DNA of 64,000 bases. Source: Companilactobacillus kimchiensis (GTDB lineage: Bacteria; Bacillota; Bacilli; Lactobacillales; Lactobacillaceae). Positions 1 to 8,744 of the stretch are shown piece after piece (positions within the stretch are counted from its first letter, which is position 1; every line of letters starts with the position of its first letter). The stretch lies in the NCBI RefSeq assembly GCF_001438805.1, contig NZ_JQCF01000001.1, positions 1-64,000 of the forward strand. The letters are read 5' to 3'. The position numbers and the translations under genes are program-made. The notes below the pieces were generated by a model that was not told where the DNA came from, did not search any database, and was given only the letters and a program-made list of their open reading frames with translations.

Positions 1-32
1 CACCAAGTTAGTGCCCATGCCGGGCGCACTTT

Positions 33-74
33 AAAAAGTCTAGTAACCTTGAATTCAAGATTACTAGACTTTTT
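33..74. terminator. Bidirectional intrinsic terminator
   Basis: A 14-bp perfect inverted repeat (33-46 pairs with 61-74) encloses a nearly self-complementary loop and begins with A-runs and ends with T-runs. It could stop transcription from either side. It probably closes a gene lying left of the window. Confidence 0.8.
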
Positions 75-311
75 GTGTCTATAATTATGCAGTAAATGAT
101 TGCTTAATATCAGATAAGATCTTGTCATGCAATACTTTATTATTGATGGAGTTTCCAATAGATATCTAGAAAATGAGAGTATTCTAAATAGAACAACAAT
201 TTAACTTATATAATCTCAAACCCAAATCAGTTATTGATCTATATCATAACCGAATAGAAAATCATGACTTGCTTGCGTATAATTTTAACCAAAACTTGAG
301 GTCAAATAATT

Positions 312-395
312 ATGCTCTGGAGTCTTCTTTCAGTTTGGTTACTGTTAATTAATCTTGCTTTAATAGCAGTTATTACTTTGATTGCTTTGATTTAA
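312..395 (+). CDS. Candidate 27-aa hydrophobic peptide
   Basis: A short ATG frame encodes 27 residues, almost all hydrophobic, starting MLWSLLSVW and able to form one membrane helix. A GAGG ribosome site lies about 10 bases upstream (298-301) and a TATAAT-like -10 box lies at 278-283, although I see no good -35. It runs toward the 3' end of the UvrA-like gene. I do not recognise the peptide. It could be a small membrane peptide, or chance in an AT-rich stretch. The rest of 75-443 holds nothing else I can name. Confidence 0.35.
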   Translation: MLWSLLSVWLLLINLALIAVITLIALI

Positions 396-443
396 AAATC
401 TGAGTAACAACGACATTGGCAATAATTATTAGAACTATAAAAG

Positions 444-2711
444 TCAGTTTACCAATTGTTTTAAGGCAGTCCCGGTTCGTGAATTAGGATCGGATATACT
501 GTTCTTAGGTATTCCTTCATAACAAACTTGGCCACCGTATTTCCCCGCATCTGGACCCATATCGATCAACCAATCCGCTTGACTGATCAATGACAAATTA
601 TGTTCAATCAAAATTAAGGTATTCCCTTTATTTACAAGATCTTCAAACAAATTGATCAGTCGTTTGGTGTCACTTAAATGTAACCCTGTCGTTGGTTCAT
701 CTAAGAAGTAGATACTTCCGGTATGGTTCAATTCCATAGCTAATTTCACTCGCTGAACTTCCCCACCAGATAAAGTAGTCATAGATTGACTGAGATTTAA
801 ATAGCCTAAACCAACTTGATCTAATAAACTGACTTTTTTATAGATATTTGGCTGATCCTTAAAGAATTCCAAAGTATCAGCAATCGATAAATTTAGTACT
901 TCGGAAATATCTTTGCCATGATATTTGTATTGCAAAGCTTCTTGACTATATCTCTTGCCACCACATAGTTCACAGACTTGAACGACTGGATCCATGAATG
1001 CCATTTCAGTAATCGTCACACCCTTACCTTTGCAACGGGGGCAGGCTCCTTTGCCGTTGTAACTAAACAATTGTGTAGACACGCCATCATTAGCTTTGCT
1101 AAATAGTTTTCGTAAGGGATTTAAGATATTCAAGTACGTCGCTGGTGTCGAACGAATATTGATTCCGACGGCATTTTGACTAAGATCAATATAATCTCGA
1201 TCAGCTACCTGTTGTTTAATGGCATTGACCAAGGTACTTTTACCTGAACCAGCCGGACCAGATATAACTGTCATTACTTGCTCAGGAATTTTAGCACTGA
1301 CGTTTTCCAAATTATGTGAAGTCACATGATCAACTTGTAACCAGCTCTTTGGAGTTCTCGCTTTTCTAAAAGTAGTCGGTTCACGTAACATTCTGCCAGT
1401 GATAGTATCTGATTTTAATAGTTCAGGATAAGTACCGGTAAATGTAACCTCACCACCAGCACTACCAGCCTTCGGACCAATTTCAACAATATAATCACCT
1501 GATTGAATAATTGCGGGATTATGATCGACTAACACGATTGTGTTTCCTCGGTCTTTAAGCTTTTTCAGTGATTTTGTTATTAATTGAATATCGTGCGGAT
1601 GCAATCCAACACTGGGTTCATCTAAAACATAGACTAAATCTGATAATGAACTAGTTAAATATTTAGCAATTTTAATCCGTTGCGCTTCACCACCAGAAAT
1701 CGTATCGGTCCCTCGATCAAGTGACAAATAACCCAAACCAATGTCTACAAGTGCCTGCACTTTGCTACGCAATTCCCTGATCATTGTTTCAGCAATTGGA
1801 TCAGAAATACTATCAAGGAATTTTAATACATTAACCAGATCCATTGAACTGACTTCGGCAATGTTCTTACCCTGTATTTTTCCTTTGAGGGCTGTTTTAT
1901 TCAGTCTAGTACCGTGACAAACTGGACAAGCTTTTCTAGTAACTATTTTAGATAAGGCTGCCTGATGATGTCTTCCAGAAGCACTATGGATAACTGAACG
2001 CATCATTCTTGGAACCAAACCTTCATACAAGGCAGTTCTACCCCATTCAGCTGGTGGATTTTTCAACTTTTGTTGGGGAGCATGCATGAATAAGTCATAT
2101 TCTTTTTGGCTATAATCTTTAATTTTCTCATCTAAATCAAATAACCCACTGTGTCCATACTCATTCCAACGCCAAGTTCCTGGTTGAAATCCAGAAAAGG
2201 TCATGGCACCTTCATTGAGGGACTTGTTGGGGTCGATTAATTGGCTCTCGTCAACTTCATCAACAAAACCAAGGCCCTGGCAATTCGGACACATCCCCTG
2301 TGGTAAATTGAAGGAAAACCATTCTGAATAACCGACCCAAGGTTTTCCAATCCGAGAAAACATTAATCGCAACACGGACTGAATTCCGGTATAAGTTGCT
2401 AAAGTTGATCGTGAGCTTCGTCCAATTGGCTTTTGTTCTACAACAATGGCAACTGGCAAATGATCGATACTGTCAAAATCCGGTTGTCCAAATTTAGGCA
2501 AATATTGTTGCGTAAAACTTGGAAAAGTTTCATTAAGCTCTCTTCTTGATACCGCTGCTAAGGTGTCAAATACTAAGGAAGATTTTCCAGCCCCAGATAA
2601 ACCTGCAAAGACCGTTGTCTGATGTTTTGGTATATCTAAATTGATATTTTTTAAATTATTCTCACGAGCGCCATGAATACTAATAGCACCATCCGCAAAT
2701 AAATCTTTCAT
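444..2711 (-). CDS. UvrA-like ABC ATPase (resistance-type, not excinuclease)
   Basis: A cytosolic protein of 755 residues with two ABC ATPase modules. Walker A motifs are GLSGAGKSS near residue 37 and GPAGSGKST near 485. Signature motifs are SGGEAQR near 339 and SGGEVQR near 650. CxxC zinc-finger pairs lie near 141, 262, 557 and 583. True UvrA is about 940 residues and carries a UvrB-binding insertion; this protein is shorter and no uvrB or uvrC is nearby. It fits the UvrA2/DrrC-like group linked to drug tolerance in other bacteria; that role is inference here. The upstream ATG at 2726 lies within the GAGGAGG ribosome site, so I chose the ATG at 2711. A long leader with a terminator precedes it. 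Confidence 0.88.
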   Translation of the reverse strand: MKDLFADGAISIHGARENNLKNINLDIPKHQTTVFAGLSGAGKSSLVFDTLAAVSRRELNETFPSFTQQYLPKFGQPDFDSIDHLPVAIVVEQKPIGRSSRSTLATYTGIQSVLRLMFSRIGKPWVGYSEWFSFNLPQGMCPNCQGLGFVDEVDESQLIDPNKSLNEGAMTFSGFQPGTWRWNEYGHSGLFDLDEKIKDYSQKEYDLFMHAPQQKLKNPPAEWGRTALYEGLVPRMMRSVIHSASGRHHQAALSKIVTRKACPVCHGTRLNKTALKGKIQGKNIAEVSSMDLVNVLKFLDSISDPIAETMIRELRSKVQALVDIGLGYLSLDRGTDTISGGEAQRIKIAKYLTSSLSDLVYVLDEPSVGLHPHDIQLITKSLKKLKDRGNTIVLVDHNPAIIQSGDYIVEIGPKAGSAGGEVTFTGTYPELLKSDTITGRMLREPTTFRKARTPKSWLQVDHVTSHNLENVSAKIPEQVMTVISGPAGSGKSTLVNAIKQQVADRDYIDLSQNAVGINIRSTPATYLNILNPLRKLFSKANDGVSTQLFSYNGKGACPRCKGKGVTITEMAFMDPVVQVCELCGGKRYSQEALQYKYHGKDISEVLNLSIADTLEFFKDQPNIYKKVSLLDQVGLGYLNLSQSMTTLSGGEVQRVKLAMELNHTGSIYFLDEPTTGLHLSDTKRLINLFEDLVNKGNTLILIEHNLSLISQADWLIDMGPDAGKYGGQVCYEGIPKNSISDPNSRTGTALKQLVN

Positions 2712-2850
2712 CATGAACCTCCTCAAATCTATCTATATATCGGATAAATCAGATTTACTTCTATACTTTGAATAGTATAGATTACCATTAATATTTTTGA
2801 CAAGATAAGGGCATTGGGAGTACTTCGTTCATTACTACTAAAAAATCTTT

Positions 2851-2888
2851 AAAAATAAAAATGGACGAAAACCCGAAGGTAATCATCC
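2851..2888 (-). terminator. Leader terminator / putative attenuator of the UvrA-like gene
   Basis: Read on the minus strand, GGATGA (2883-2888) pairs with TCGTCC (2863-2868). The top of the stem is ACC-TTCG-GGT, a stable UUCG tetraloop, and a T-rich run follows (2851-2862). It lies about 45-80 bases after the predicted start of transcription and about 140 bases before the start codon, so it would stop transcription early unless overcome. An upstream GTGTG/CACAC pairing (about 2898-2918) could form a competing or anchoring stem. Confidence 0.55.
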
Positions 2889-2932
2889 ACTTTAAGTGTG
2901 ATCCGAAGAGACACACCCCAATTAGTAACTAA

Positions 2933-2961
2933 AGTATAATTAAAATCACACATATTGTAAA
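2933..2961 (-). promoter_or_regulatory. Sigma-A promoter for the UvrA-like leader
   Basis: On the minus strand, TTTACA (2956-2961) and TATACT (2933-2938) are separated by exactly 17 bases. It reads toward the UvrA-like gene, giving a leader of more than 200 bases. It could alternatively drive only a short RNA ending at 2851. Confidence 0.65.
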
Positions 2962-3004
2962 GTTCACCCCTAGCAATATATTGTTCCAAACTATCAAGGC
3001 AAGA

Positions 3005-3122
3005 TTAATTAACAATGGTTTCAGATGTTATTTCATCAATTGATAATCTTTTATAGTTCCTTAATTATTCGATGATTAATAATAGTTTGTGAAAAGGAAG
3101 CAAAATCCTCTTCTGTTATCAT
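3005..3122 (-). other. Possible decayed small reading frame
   Basis: On the minus strand an ATG at 3122 with an AGGGAA ribosome site opens a 23-residue frame starting MITEEDFASF and ending at 3051. After a one-base shift, protein-like text (LSIDEITSETIVN) continues to a stop at 3005. This looks like the remains of a small gene following the aldo/keto reductase, but no family is recognisable. Confidence 0.2.
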
Positions 3123-3143
3123 TTGTAAGTTCCCTGTTGTTTA

Positions 3144-3998
3144 CTAGTAACTAAACCGTGCTCCACCTAATTGTTTAACTGTGGCTGGATCATGCATATT
3201 ACCAAATAAACTCACACCATTATCAAGTATCCTCATTTTTTTCATCTCTTCATCTGTCAAACCAAAATCAAAGATTTCTGAATTCTCAATAATTCTGGCT
3301 TCATGAACTGATTTGGGAATGACAACAATATTGCGTTGATTGAGCCATCTCAAAATAACTTGGCCATTGGTCTTGTCATACTTATCAGCAATCTCCTTAA
3401 TTGTTGGATCAGTGAAGATACCCTTTTTACCTTCGGCAAATGGTCCCCAAGCTTCAGGTACGATATCATTGTCTAACAACCATTGAACCCGTTCAGGCTG
3501 AGCATAAAATGGATGCAATTCAATTTGATCAACGACTGGTTTGATTTCATTGTGCATCATCAAATCCTGTAGTCGATCATTTTCAAAATTAGCAACTCCG
3601 AGAGCTTTTAATTTGCCAGCTTTATATGCATCCTCCATCGCTCTCCATGAACCATAGATATCCCCGAGTGGTTGATGGATCAAATATAGGTCAATGTAAT
3701 CCAAACCTAATCTTGAGAGTGAGGCATTAATCGCTTTTTTAGTATTCTCATACCCTGCATCTTGAACCCAAAGTTTAGTTGTCACGAAAATATCTTTCCG
3801 ATCAAGACCACTTTCTTTGATTGCCGCACCGACTGCACGTTCATTCGAATAAGCTGCAGCGGTGTCAATCAAGCGATAGCCGTTCTTTAGAGCTTCCAAA
3901 ACAGCCCTTTTACATTCATCAAAATCAGGAATTTGGAAAACACCAAATCCTAAAGTTGGCATTTTGATACCATTGTTTAAAGTTATTTCTTTATCCAT
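3144..3998 (-). CDS. Aldo/keto reductase
   Basis: A 284-residue NAD(P)H-dependent carbonyl reductase of the AKR superfamily. The catalytic tetrad is visible: Asp45 and Tyr50 in DTAAAY, Lys75 in TTKLW and His108 in LIHQP. The length is normal for the 2,5-diketo-gluconate reductase-like group. The frame extends upstream to 4034, but AAGGAG sits six bases before the ATG at 3998, so that start is used. It lies 13 bases after the upstream SDR-like gene and is probably cotranscribed with it. It would reduce small aldehydes, ketones or quinones; the substrate is unknown. Paralogues lie at 28526 and 32856. Confidence 0.93.
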   Translation of the reverse strand: MDKEITLNNGIKMPTLGFGVFQIPDFDECKRAVLEALKNGYRLIDTAAAYSNERAVGAAIKESGLDRKDIFVTTKLWVQDAGYENTKKAINASLSRLGLDYIDLYLIHQPLGDIYGSWRAMEDAYKAGKLKALGVANFENDRLQDLMMHNEIKPVVDQIELHPFYAQPERVQWLLDNDIVPEAWGPFAEGKKGIFTDPTIKEIADKYDKTNGQVILRWLNQRNIVVIPKSVHEARIIENSEIFDFGLTDEEMKKMRILDNGVSLFGNMHDPATVKQLGGARFSY

Positions 3999-4011
3999 AA
4001 TTATCTCCTTA

Positions 4012-4611
4012 TTATGCCTCATTAATTCCGACACTGGCTTTGTTATCTAGGGTATCTTCTTGACTTAATTTCACGACATAATCCGCAATACTGTCTCTGG
4101 AAACATCATGGCCACCAAATGGTTCACCTTTTTGAGTAATCTCATAATTAACCGGCCCATTTGTATACCAACCTGGACGAATGATCGTATAATTCAAATC
4201 TGATTGTTCGATTGCGTCTGCAGCTTCTCTAAAAGATCTTAAGATCCCATTACTATAAGGTTCTGGAGACTCACCTAACCATGACGGAATTTCTTGATAG
4301 ATTCCCATGGTCGTAATGAATACTAATCTTTGAACTTGTTCTTGATCCATTACTTTAACGATGTGTTCTGCAAAGGCCTTCATATCACCACTCAATGCTA
4401 CAAAGACAAAATCTTGTTCCTTAATAGCTGAACTCAATATTTCATTATCAGTCACATTACCTGATATTGCTTCTTCTCTCGATGCATCAATCTTCAGTCT
4501 ATTGGCACGTCGTGAGAATAATGTTAATTGTGCGTCAGTCCTTTTTAAAAACATTTGACGTACGGCATTGCCGATTGAACCGGTGGCTCCAATAATTAAT
4601 ACTTTTTTCAT
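4012..4611 (-). CDS. NAD(P)-binding atypical SDR
   Basis: A 199-residue single Rossmann-domain protein of the NAD(P)H-binding atypical SDR group. The nucleotide motif GATGSIG is at residues 8-14 and the conserved IIRPGWYTNGP stretch follows in the C-terminal half. GGAGGG lies six bases before the ATG. Such proteins reduce flavins or quinones or act as redox sensors; this one cannot be assigned a substrate. It sits between the NTF2-fold gene (20 bases away) and the aldo/keto reductase (13 bases away) in an apparent operon. The paralogue at 8745 shares most motifs, including the GEPFGGH and IADY/IADF region. Confidence 0.9.
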   Translation of the reverse strand: MKKVLIIGATGSIGNAVRQMFLKRTDAQLTLFSRRANRLKIDASREEAISGNVTDNEILSSAIKEQDFVFVALSGDMKAFAEHIVKVMDQEQVQRLVFITTMGIYQEIPSWLGESPEPYSNGILRSFREAADAIEQSDLNYTIIRPGWYTNGPVNYEITQKGEPFGGHDVSRDSIADYVVKLSQEDTLDNKASVGINEA

Positions 4612-4630
4612 AATATTCCCTCCAGAATCC

Positions 4631-5071
4631 TTATTTGATATCCTCTGTATTCCAGATAAAGTTTGAATTACGTTCAGAAATCAACCATTTATCATTAACC
4701 TTTTCATATTTATCCTCATATCTAACGCCCTCGTTAGTTGTAACGATTTTGCCATTTTCATCAGTCTTAACTAAAACAACATAGTTATAAGCCACACCGT
4801 TAGCATGATCTGCATCAACAAAATCAACTGTTTGTTGCCCACTCATATGAAAAACCGATGAATATTCATCCATTGACGAACTGAATGCTTTGAAGATGTT
4901 TTCTCGTCCTTTAAGAATAAAACTAACTTTACTATCATTGATAATATTAACGACACCATCTTCAGTGAAAAGTGCAACTTGTTTATCATTTTCTTTGGTA
5001 TCCGAATAATTAGAGAACAAATCTACTAATTGTTTTAATTCAATACGATCTGAAATTTCTTGTGTATTCAT
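4631..5071 (-). CDS. SnoaL-like NTF2-fold protein
   Basis: A 146-residue cytosolic protein of the SnoaL-like/nuclear transport factor 2 fold, starting with the typical helical segment (ISDRIELKQLVDLFSNYSD) and ending in the sheet motif KVNDKWLISERNSNF. Members are small enzymes or binding proteins with varied substrates, so no reaction is assigned. It is the first gene of a minus-strand group with the atypical SDR and aldo/keto reductase. Its upstream region shares a sequence block with that of the NTF2-fold gene at 6668. Confidence 0.85.
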   Translation of the reverse strand: MNTQEISDRIELKQLVDLFSNYSDTKENDKQVALFTEDGVVNIINDSKVSFILKGRENIFKAFSSSMDEYSSVFHMSGQQTVDFVDADHANGVAYNYVVLVKTDENGKIVTTNEGVRYEDKYEKVNDKWLISERNSNFIWNTEDIK

Positions 5072-5197
5072 TATATATAACTCTCCTCTATTTGTTTACA
5101 AGACCTATTATGTGTCCTGATCAACTATAAAAAAATGGTCAGTATTTTTTATTTGGTTACCTATGCCACTCTTTTTATAAAACCGTGACAATAAATT

Positions 5198-6655
5198 CTA
5201 CCTTACCTGCTTGACTGGTTCTTTTCTCGTGAAATTGATAACGATGGCGATAATAATTAAGATAAAGCCAATTATCATAATCATATGCATCCCATTAAAT
5301 AGAATCGTTCGCAATTGTGGTAATAAATCTTGTGGCAGATTTTTGGCCGATGATGCATCAGTTAATTTGTTGATCATTCGACTAGTAACTTTTCCACCAT
5401 CTTGACTAGCTGTACTGATACTCAAAACAGCACCAAAGATTGCAGACATAAAAGTTTGTCCCAAGGTTCTAAATAACAAGCCAAACGTTGTTGAAACACT
5501 GATCAATTCTTTTCTAACACCATCTTGTAAGGAAACTTGCATTGGTGTAAATGAGAGCCCCATACCAAACCCCTCAAACGCACCACTGACTAATAACCAC
5601 CAGTATGGTGCATTCTTCGTAGCCATGACCATTGCCAATGATGAGATGAAAACACTGACGATTCCTACCGTAACGATTTTCTTGTAAGCAATTTTGGGCA
5701 TAAGTCTAGCTGTCAAGCGAGTTCCCAATAACAATAAAATTGAACCACCGATTTGAGTTAATCCGCCATATGTAGCATTCGTTCCAATCAATCCTTGAGA
5801 CCACATCGGTGCATAAACACTGTATCCAATGAAAAATCCATTGATCAAAAACATAATGATATTTTGAGATTGGATCCGCCAATTCTTTAATAGTTCAGTT
5901 GGGACCAAAGGATTCTTTTTAGAAGCTTCAATGCGATAGAAAATAACAATCAAAATCAATCCAATCACGAATAAGATTACTGCTCTAGTTATACTCGAGG
6001 CGATAGAATCACTAGCAAATAGCAAAACTACCAATGTCAAAATCAACATCCCTGATCCTAAATAATCAAACGATTTATCAGCGATCATTTCCTTCTTCTC
6101 TTGATATGTAAATTGAAGCATCAATAAGGAGATGATTCCAATTGGCAAGTTAATAAAGAAAACCCAATGCCATGAAAGTGCATCGACTAACCAACCACCA
6201 ATCAGTGGCCCAATAACAGTCGATAATGTATATGAAGCTGTTACCCAACCAAGAGCTCTAGCACGTTCGGAAGGATTTGGATAAAGATCAGCGTAAATAA
6301 TAAATGGAATCGAAACCATCCCACCAGCACCAATTCCCATGAAGGCACGAGCTACGATCAGCATGATCATATCGGTTGACATGCCGCCGACAACCGAACT
6401 GATCACGAATAATAACACTGAAATTTGAAAGGTGAGCTTTTTTCCGATAATCTCACCAATACGTCCCCACAGAACCGTTGTTACCGCAGTTCCTAATAAG
6501 AAAACCGAACTGATCCAGCCAATCAATCTAATACCATTTAAATCACTAGTAATTGCCGGTAGGGCTGTATTAACAATTGTTGCATCAAGCCCACCCATAA
6601 AGTTGGCAACCAATAATGCCACTGTTGCTATTGCCATTCTTCTTTTTGTCATCAT
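5198..6655 (-). CDS. MFS drug exporter, DHA2 (14-TM) type
   Basis: A 485-residue membrane protein with the length and hydrophobic pattern of 14-helix DHA2 exporters (EmrB/QacA/LmrB-like). Visible marks are the N-terminal D-A-T-I-V-N-T-A-L-P motif of helix 1, the loop-2 motif LWGRIGEIIGKK, and motif C-like G-P-L-I-G-G-W in helix 5. It should export hydrophobic drugs or acids by proton antiport. It starts at ATG-ATG behind GGAGAG. It lies 12 bases after the upstream DUF4440-like gene, so the two are probably cotranscribed. A second DHA2 exporter lies at 51587. Confidence 0.9.
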   Translation of the reverse strand: MMTKRRMAIATVALLVANFMGGLDATIVNTALPAITSDLNGIRLIGWISSVFLLGTAVTTVLWGRIGEIIGKKLTFQISVLLFVISSVVGGMSTDMIMLIVARAFMGIGAGGMVSIPFIIYADLYPNPSERARALGWVTASYTLSTVIGPLIGGWLVDALSWHWVFFINLPIGIISLLMLQFTYQEKKEMIADKSFDYLGSGMLILTLVVLLFASDSIASSITRAVILFVIGLILIVIFYRIEASKKNPLVPTELLKNWRIQSQNIIMFLINGFFIGYSVYAPMWSQGLIGTNATYGGLTQIGGSILLLLGTRLTARLMPKIAYKKIVTVGIVSVFISSLAMVMATKNAPYWWLLVSGAFEGFGMGLSFTPMQVSLQDGVRKELISVSTTFGLLFRTLGQTFMSAIFGAVLSISTASQDGGKVTSRMINKLTDASSAKNLPQDLLPQLRTILFNGMHMIMIIGFILIIIAIVINFTRKEPVKQVR

Positions 6656-6667
6656 TTTTATTCTCTC

Positions 6668-7045
6668 CTAATACATTGACGCCTGCGACTTTGTAATTTG
6701 CCACTGGTTGTTATTTTTTTTCAATTCTGTTCTGGATTGCAGAGGCCAAGTATTACGAAAACCATATATTCTTGCATCAAGTTCGTTTCTTGAAATAACC
6801 TGGGCTGTATCTTCATTAACCACAACCTGCATTAACTTTTCTTTACTGCCGAAATAGTGCATTCGACCCATTTTAATTTGTTTTAACCATTCATTTTTAC
6901 TTTGAGTCGTTCCCGTGATATGAACAAAGGTTGCCTCAGGAGCAATCACTTTATACAAAATATTTAAATCACCATCAATCATCCCTTTAACCTGTTGACG
7001 AACAACTGATGCAACTCTCTCTTCTTCATTAATTTTTGTTGCCAT
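6668..7045 (-). CDS. NTF2-fold protein (DUF4440-like)
   Basis: A 125-residue NTF2-fold protein with the pattern IYKVIAPEATFVHITGTTQSK in the first half and WPLQSRTELKKNNNQWQI near the end, typical of DUF4440-like nuclear transport factor 2 family proteins. No catalytic residues can be assigned. It precedes the DHA2 exporter by 12 bases. It is a paralogue of the protein at 7319, sharing the HITG/HMTG and NTWPLQ motifs, so the two probably arose by local duplication. Confidence 0.82.
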   Translation of the reverse strand: MATKINEEERVASVVRQQVKGMIDGDLNILYKVIAPEATFVHITGTTQSKNEWLKQIKMGRMHYFGSKEKLMQVVVNEDTAQVISRNELDARIYGFRNTWPLQSRTELKKNNNQWQITKSQASMY

Positions 7046-7228
7046 TATTATGCCTCATTGCTTTCCTTTGCGATGAATTCATTATGCAATGGATCATTTA
7101 GCAAAAAAATGGGCAGTATTTTTAAATGTGTGACATAAGTAACGATTTTCCAAAAAGAGTGTTATAAAATTTAATAACAACTGAATTTGGATGGAAAAAT
7201 TTTTGCACACAACTGCTTTTCACTCAAA

Positions 7229-7278
7229 GAAAATAGGCAATAATAATCGCACCTTTGCGATTATTATTGCCTATTTTC
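7229..7278. terminator. Long perfect hairpin terminator
   Basis: Twenty-two bases at 7229-7250 pair perfectly with 7257-7278 across a six-base loop, with A- and T-rich flanks. It lies downstream of the minus-strand gene ending at 7319 and is the core of repeat copy 1. Confidence 0.8.
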
Positions 7279-7318
7279 CTTGATGTTCAAGGGCTAACCA
7301 TGTTATCCACTCTCTTAT
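7279..7318 (-). repeat. Terminator-associated repeat, copy 1
   Basis: Read on the minus strand directly after a stop codon, the segment starts GAGAGTGGATAACATGGTTA and leads into a long hairpin. Copy 3 (55546-55600) has the same layout and close sequence, and copy 2 (11541-11603) is a more distant version. Confidence 0.5.
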
Positions 7319-7690
7319 TCAGTAAGTGCTAGCGACTTGTTTAACGATAATCCATTTATCATTTTGCTTTTCAAAATAGACTTTCATTTGTAGTGGCCAA
7401 GTATTTACTCCGCCACCCCAAATTCTGGCTTGAACAAGATTTTGACTAGTAAAACTTGCCTTATTACCCTCAATTTGAATGTCCTTAATATTATCTTCCT
7501 TAGAGGAAAAATATTGCATCTCATCGTTTTGAATCTGGTTGATCCATTCTAATTTGGGTTGAACATAACCTGTCATGTGAGTTAATTCCATTGAAGGTGC
7601 TAATATTTCATTCAAAGTGGCCAAATCTTTTTCAACCATAGCTTTGTTTTCAGTTCTAAACAATTGTTTAATTATTCCTGTATCAGTCAA
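7319..7690 (-). CDS. NTF2-fold protein (DUF4440-like)
   Basis: A 123-residue NTF2-fold protein, paralogous to the one at 6668 (shared LAPSMELTHMTG and NTWPLQMKVYF segments). It is probably a single-gene transcript, because the perfect 22-bp hairpin at 7229-7278 follows it and a LysR gene lies upstream on the same strand. The start lies close to TGATAAGTATTGACTG, without a strong ribosome site that I can see. Function unknown; its neighbours suggest a stress or detoxification role. Confidence 0.78.
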   Translation of the reverse strand: MTDTGIIKQLFRTENKAMVEKDLATLNEILAPSMELTHMTGYVQPKLEWINQIQNDEMQYFSSKEDNIKDIQIEGNKASFTSQNLVQARIWGGGVNTWPLQMKVYFEKQNDKWIIVKQVASTY

Positions 7691-7788
7691 TACTTATCAC
7701 GCTTTCCAATTTAAATCTACAAACATGATAATACCTTGGTTATTCGCTCTTAGCTATTTCAATTTATCATGATTTTAATAAGTTAAAC

Positions 7789-8667
7789 TTATGAAAATCT
7801 TTGTTTCAATAATGCCGCAAAACTTTCAATATAAAAGCCTGAATTATCAGCTTTCCAATATGCATAATAGTTTTGAATCAACTTATGTTCACCCTTTACC
7901 AATTGGATGATTTTAACTATTTCAGAATTTAATTGCTTTTCCATTCGTTTATTTATTATCAAATACCCTTGATTAGATGCTACCATCATCTGAGCTTCAT
8001 CATAATTTTTTGCTATAACAAACTCACCTTTTACTCCAATAATATCATGGTAATAGCTTTCCTCACTTTGTTGATTACCATCGTCAGAAATCAAAATACA
8101 CGGAAAGTCAGCCAAAGTAGTAATATCGATTTGTTCAGAACTGACGGGTAAGGTTTTGTTAACCACAACTATGAATTCGCTATTCGTCAAAAATTCATTG
8201 TGATATTCATTTGTTAAAGCCCGTCTCTGATCGGAGAAAATTAGGTCCATTTCATTATTTTGTAATAGTTCATAGAGTTCTTCATGATTGCCACTAGTTA
8301 TATGCAGCTTCACTTGTGGATATTTTTGAGAAAACTCTGAGACTGTTTGTAAAAATTCATTTGTCCCGAAGCTACGTAAATAACCAATATTTAAGGTCAC
8401 CATATCCTTTTTGCCGATATTAACGATGTCTTTAGACAGTTGATTTACATTTTTAATAATATCTTGACTGTGGATATAAAAATACTGACCAGCCTCAGTT
8501 ACTTCAAAGCTACGTCCCTTTCGTTCTATAAGATTTACGCCTAAATTGCTTTCTAACTCCTTCATCTGTTGAGAGATAGCCGATTGAGAGATGTTACATT
8601 CAACTGCTGCCTGAGTAAAACTGTGGTTCTTTACTATCGCGATAAAATACTCCATTTGTTGAAACAT
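7789..8667 (-). CDS. LysR-family regulator
   Basis: A 292-residue LysR-type regulator. The N-terminal winged helix-turn-helix (about residues 1-60) carries FTQAAVECNISQSAISQQM and the signature LGVNLIERKG; the rest is the substrate-binding domain. It lies upstream of the NTF2-fold genes and exporter on the same strand and downstream of an atypical SDR, all candidate targets. Ribosome site GAGGTGAGTAA precedes ATG. The inducer is unknown. Confidence 0.92.
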   Translation of the reverse strand: MFQQMEYFIAIVKNHSFTQAAVECNISQSAISQQMKELESNLGVNLIERKGRSFEVTEAGQYFYIHSQDIIKNVNQLSKDIVNIGKKDMVTLNIGYLRSFGTNEFLQTVSEFSQKYPQVKLHITSGNHEELYELLQNNEMDLIFSDQRRALTNEYHNEFLTNSEFIVVVNKTLPVSSEQIDITTLADFPCILISDDGNQQSEESYYHDIIGVKGEFVIAKNYDEAQMMVASNQGYLIINKRMEKQLNSEIVKIIQLVKGEHKLIQNYYAYWKADNSGFYIESFAALLKQRFS

Positions 8668-8706
8668 TTACTCACCTCAAATTCTTTTTAATCAATTGTA
8701 GCAGAT

Positions 8707-8743
8707 AAAAAGCACTCATTTCTTGAAGAATTGAGTGCTTTTT
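8707..8743. terminator. Bidirectional intrinsic terminator
   Basis: A 12-bp stem (8707-8718 with 8732-8743), GC-containing in the middle, is flanked by A and T runs. It lies just after the stop of the minus-strand SDR-like gene at 8745. Confidence 0.85.
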
Positions 8744-8744
8744 T

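Noticed and set aside
1-32. GC-rich stem (GCCC and GGGC) at the left edge
   Set aside because: Could be the end of an RNA gene or terminator, but too little sequence is present to decide.
7229-7278. CRISPR-like or attachment site because of long palindromes
   Set aside because: There is a single hairpin with no repeated spacer layout and no integrase or cas gene; terminator function explains it.
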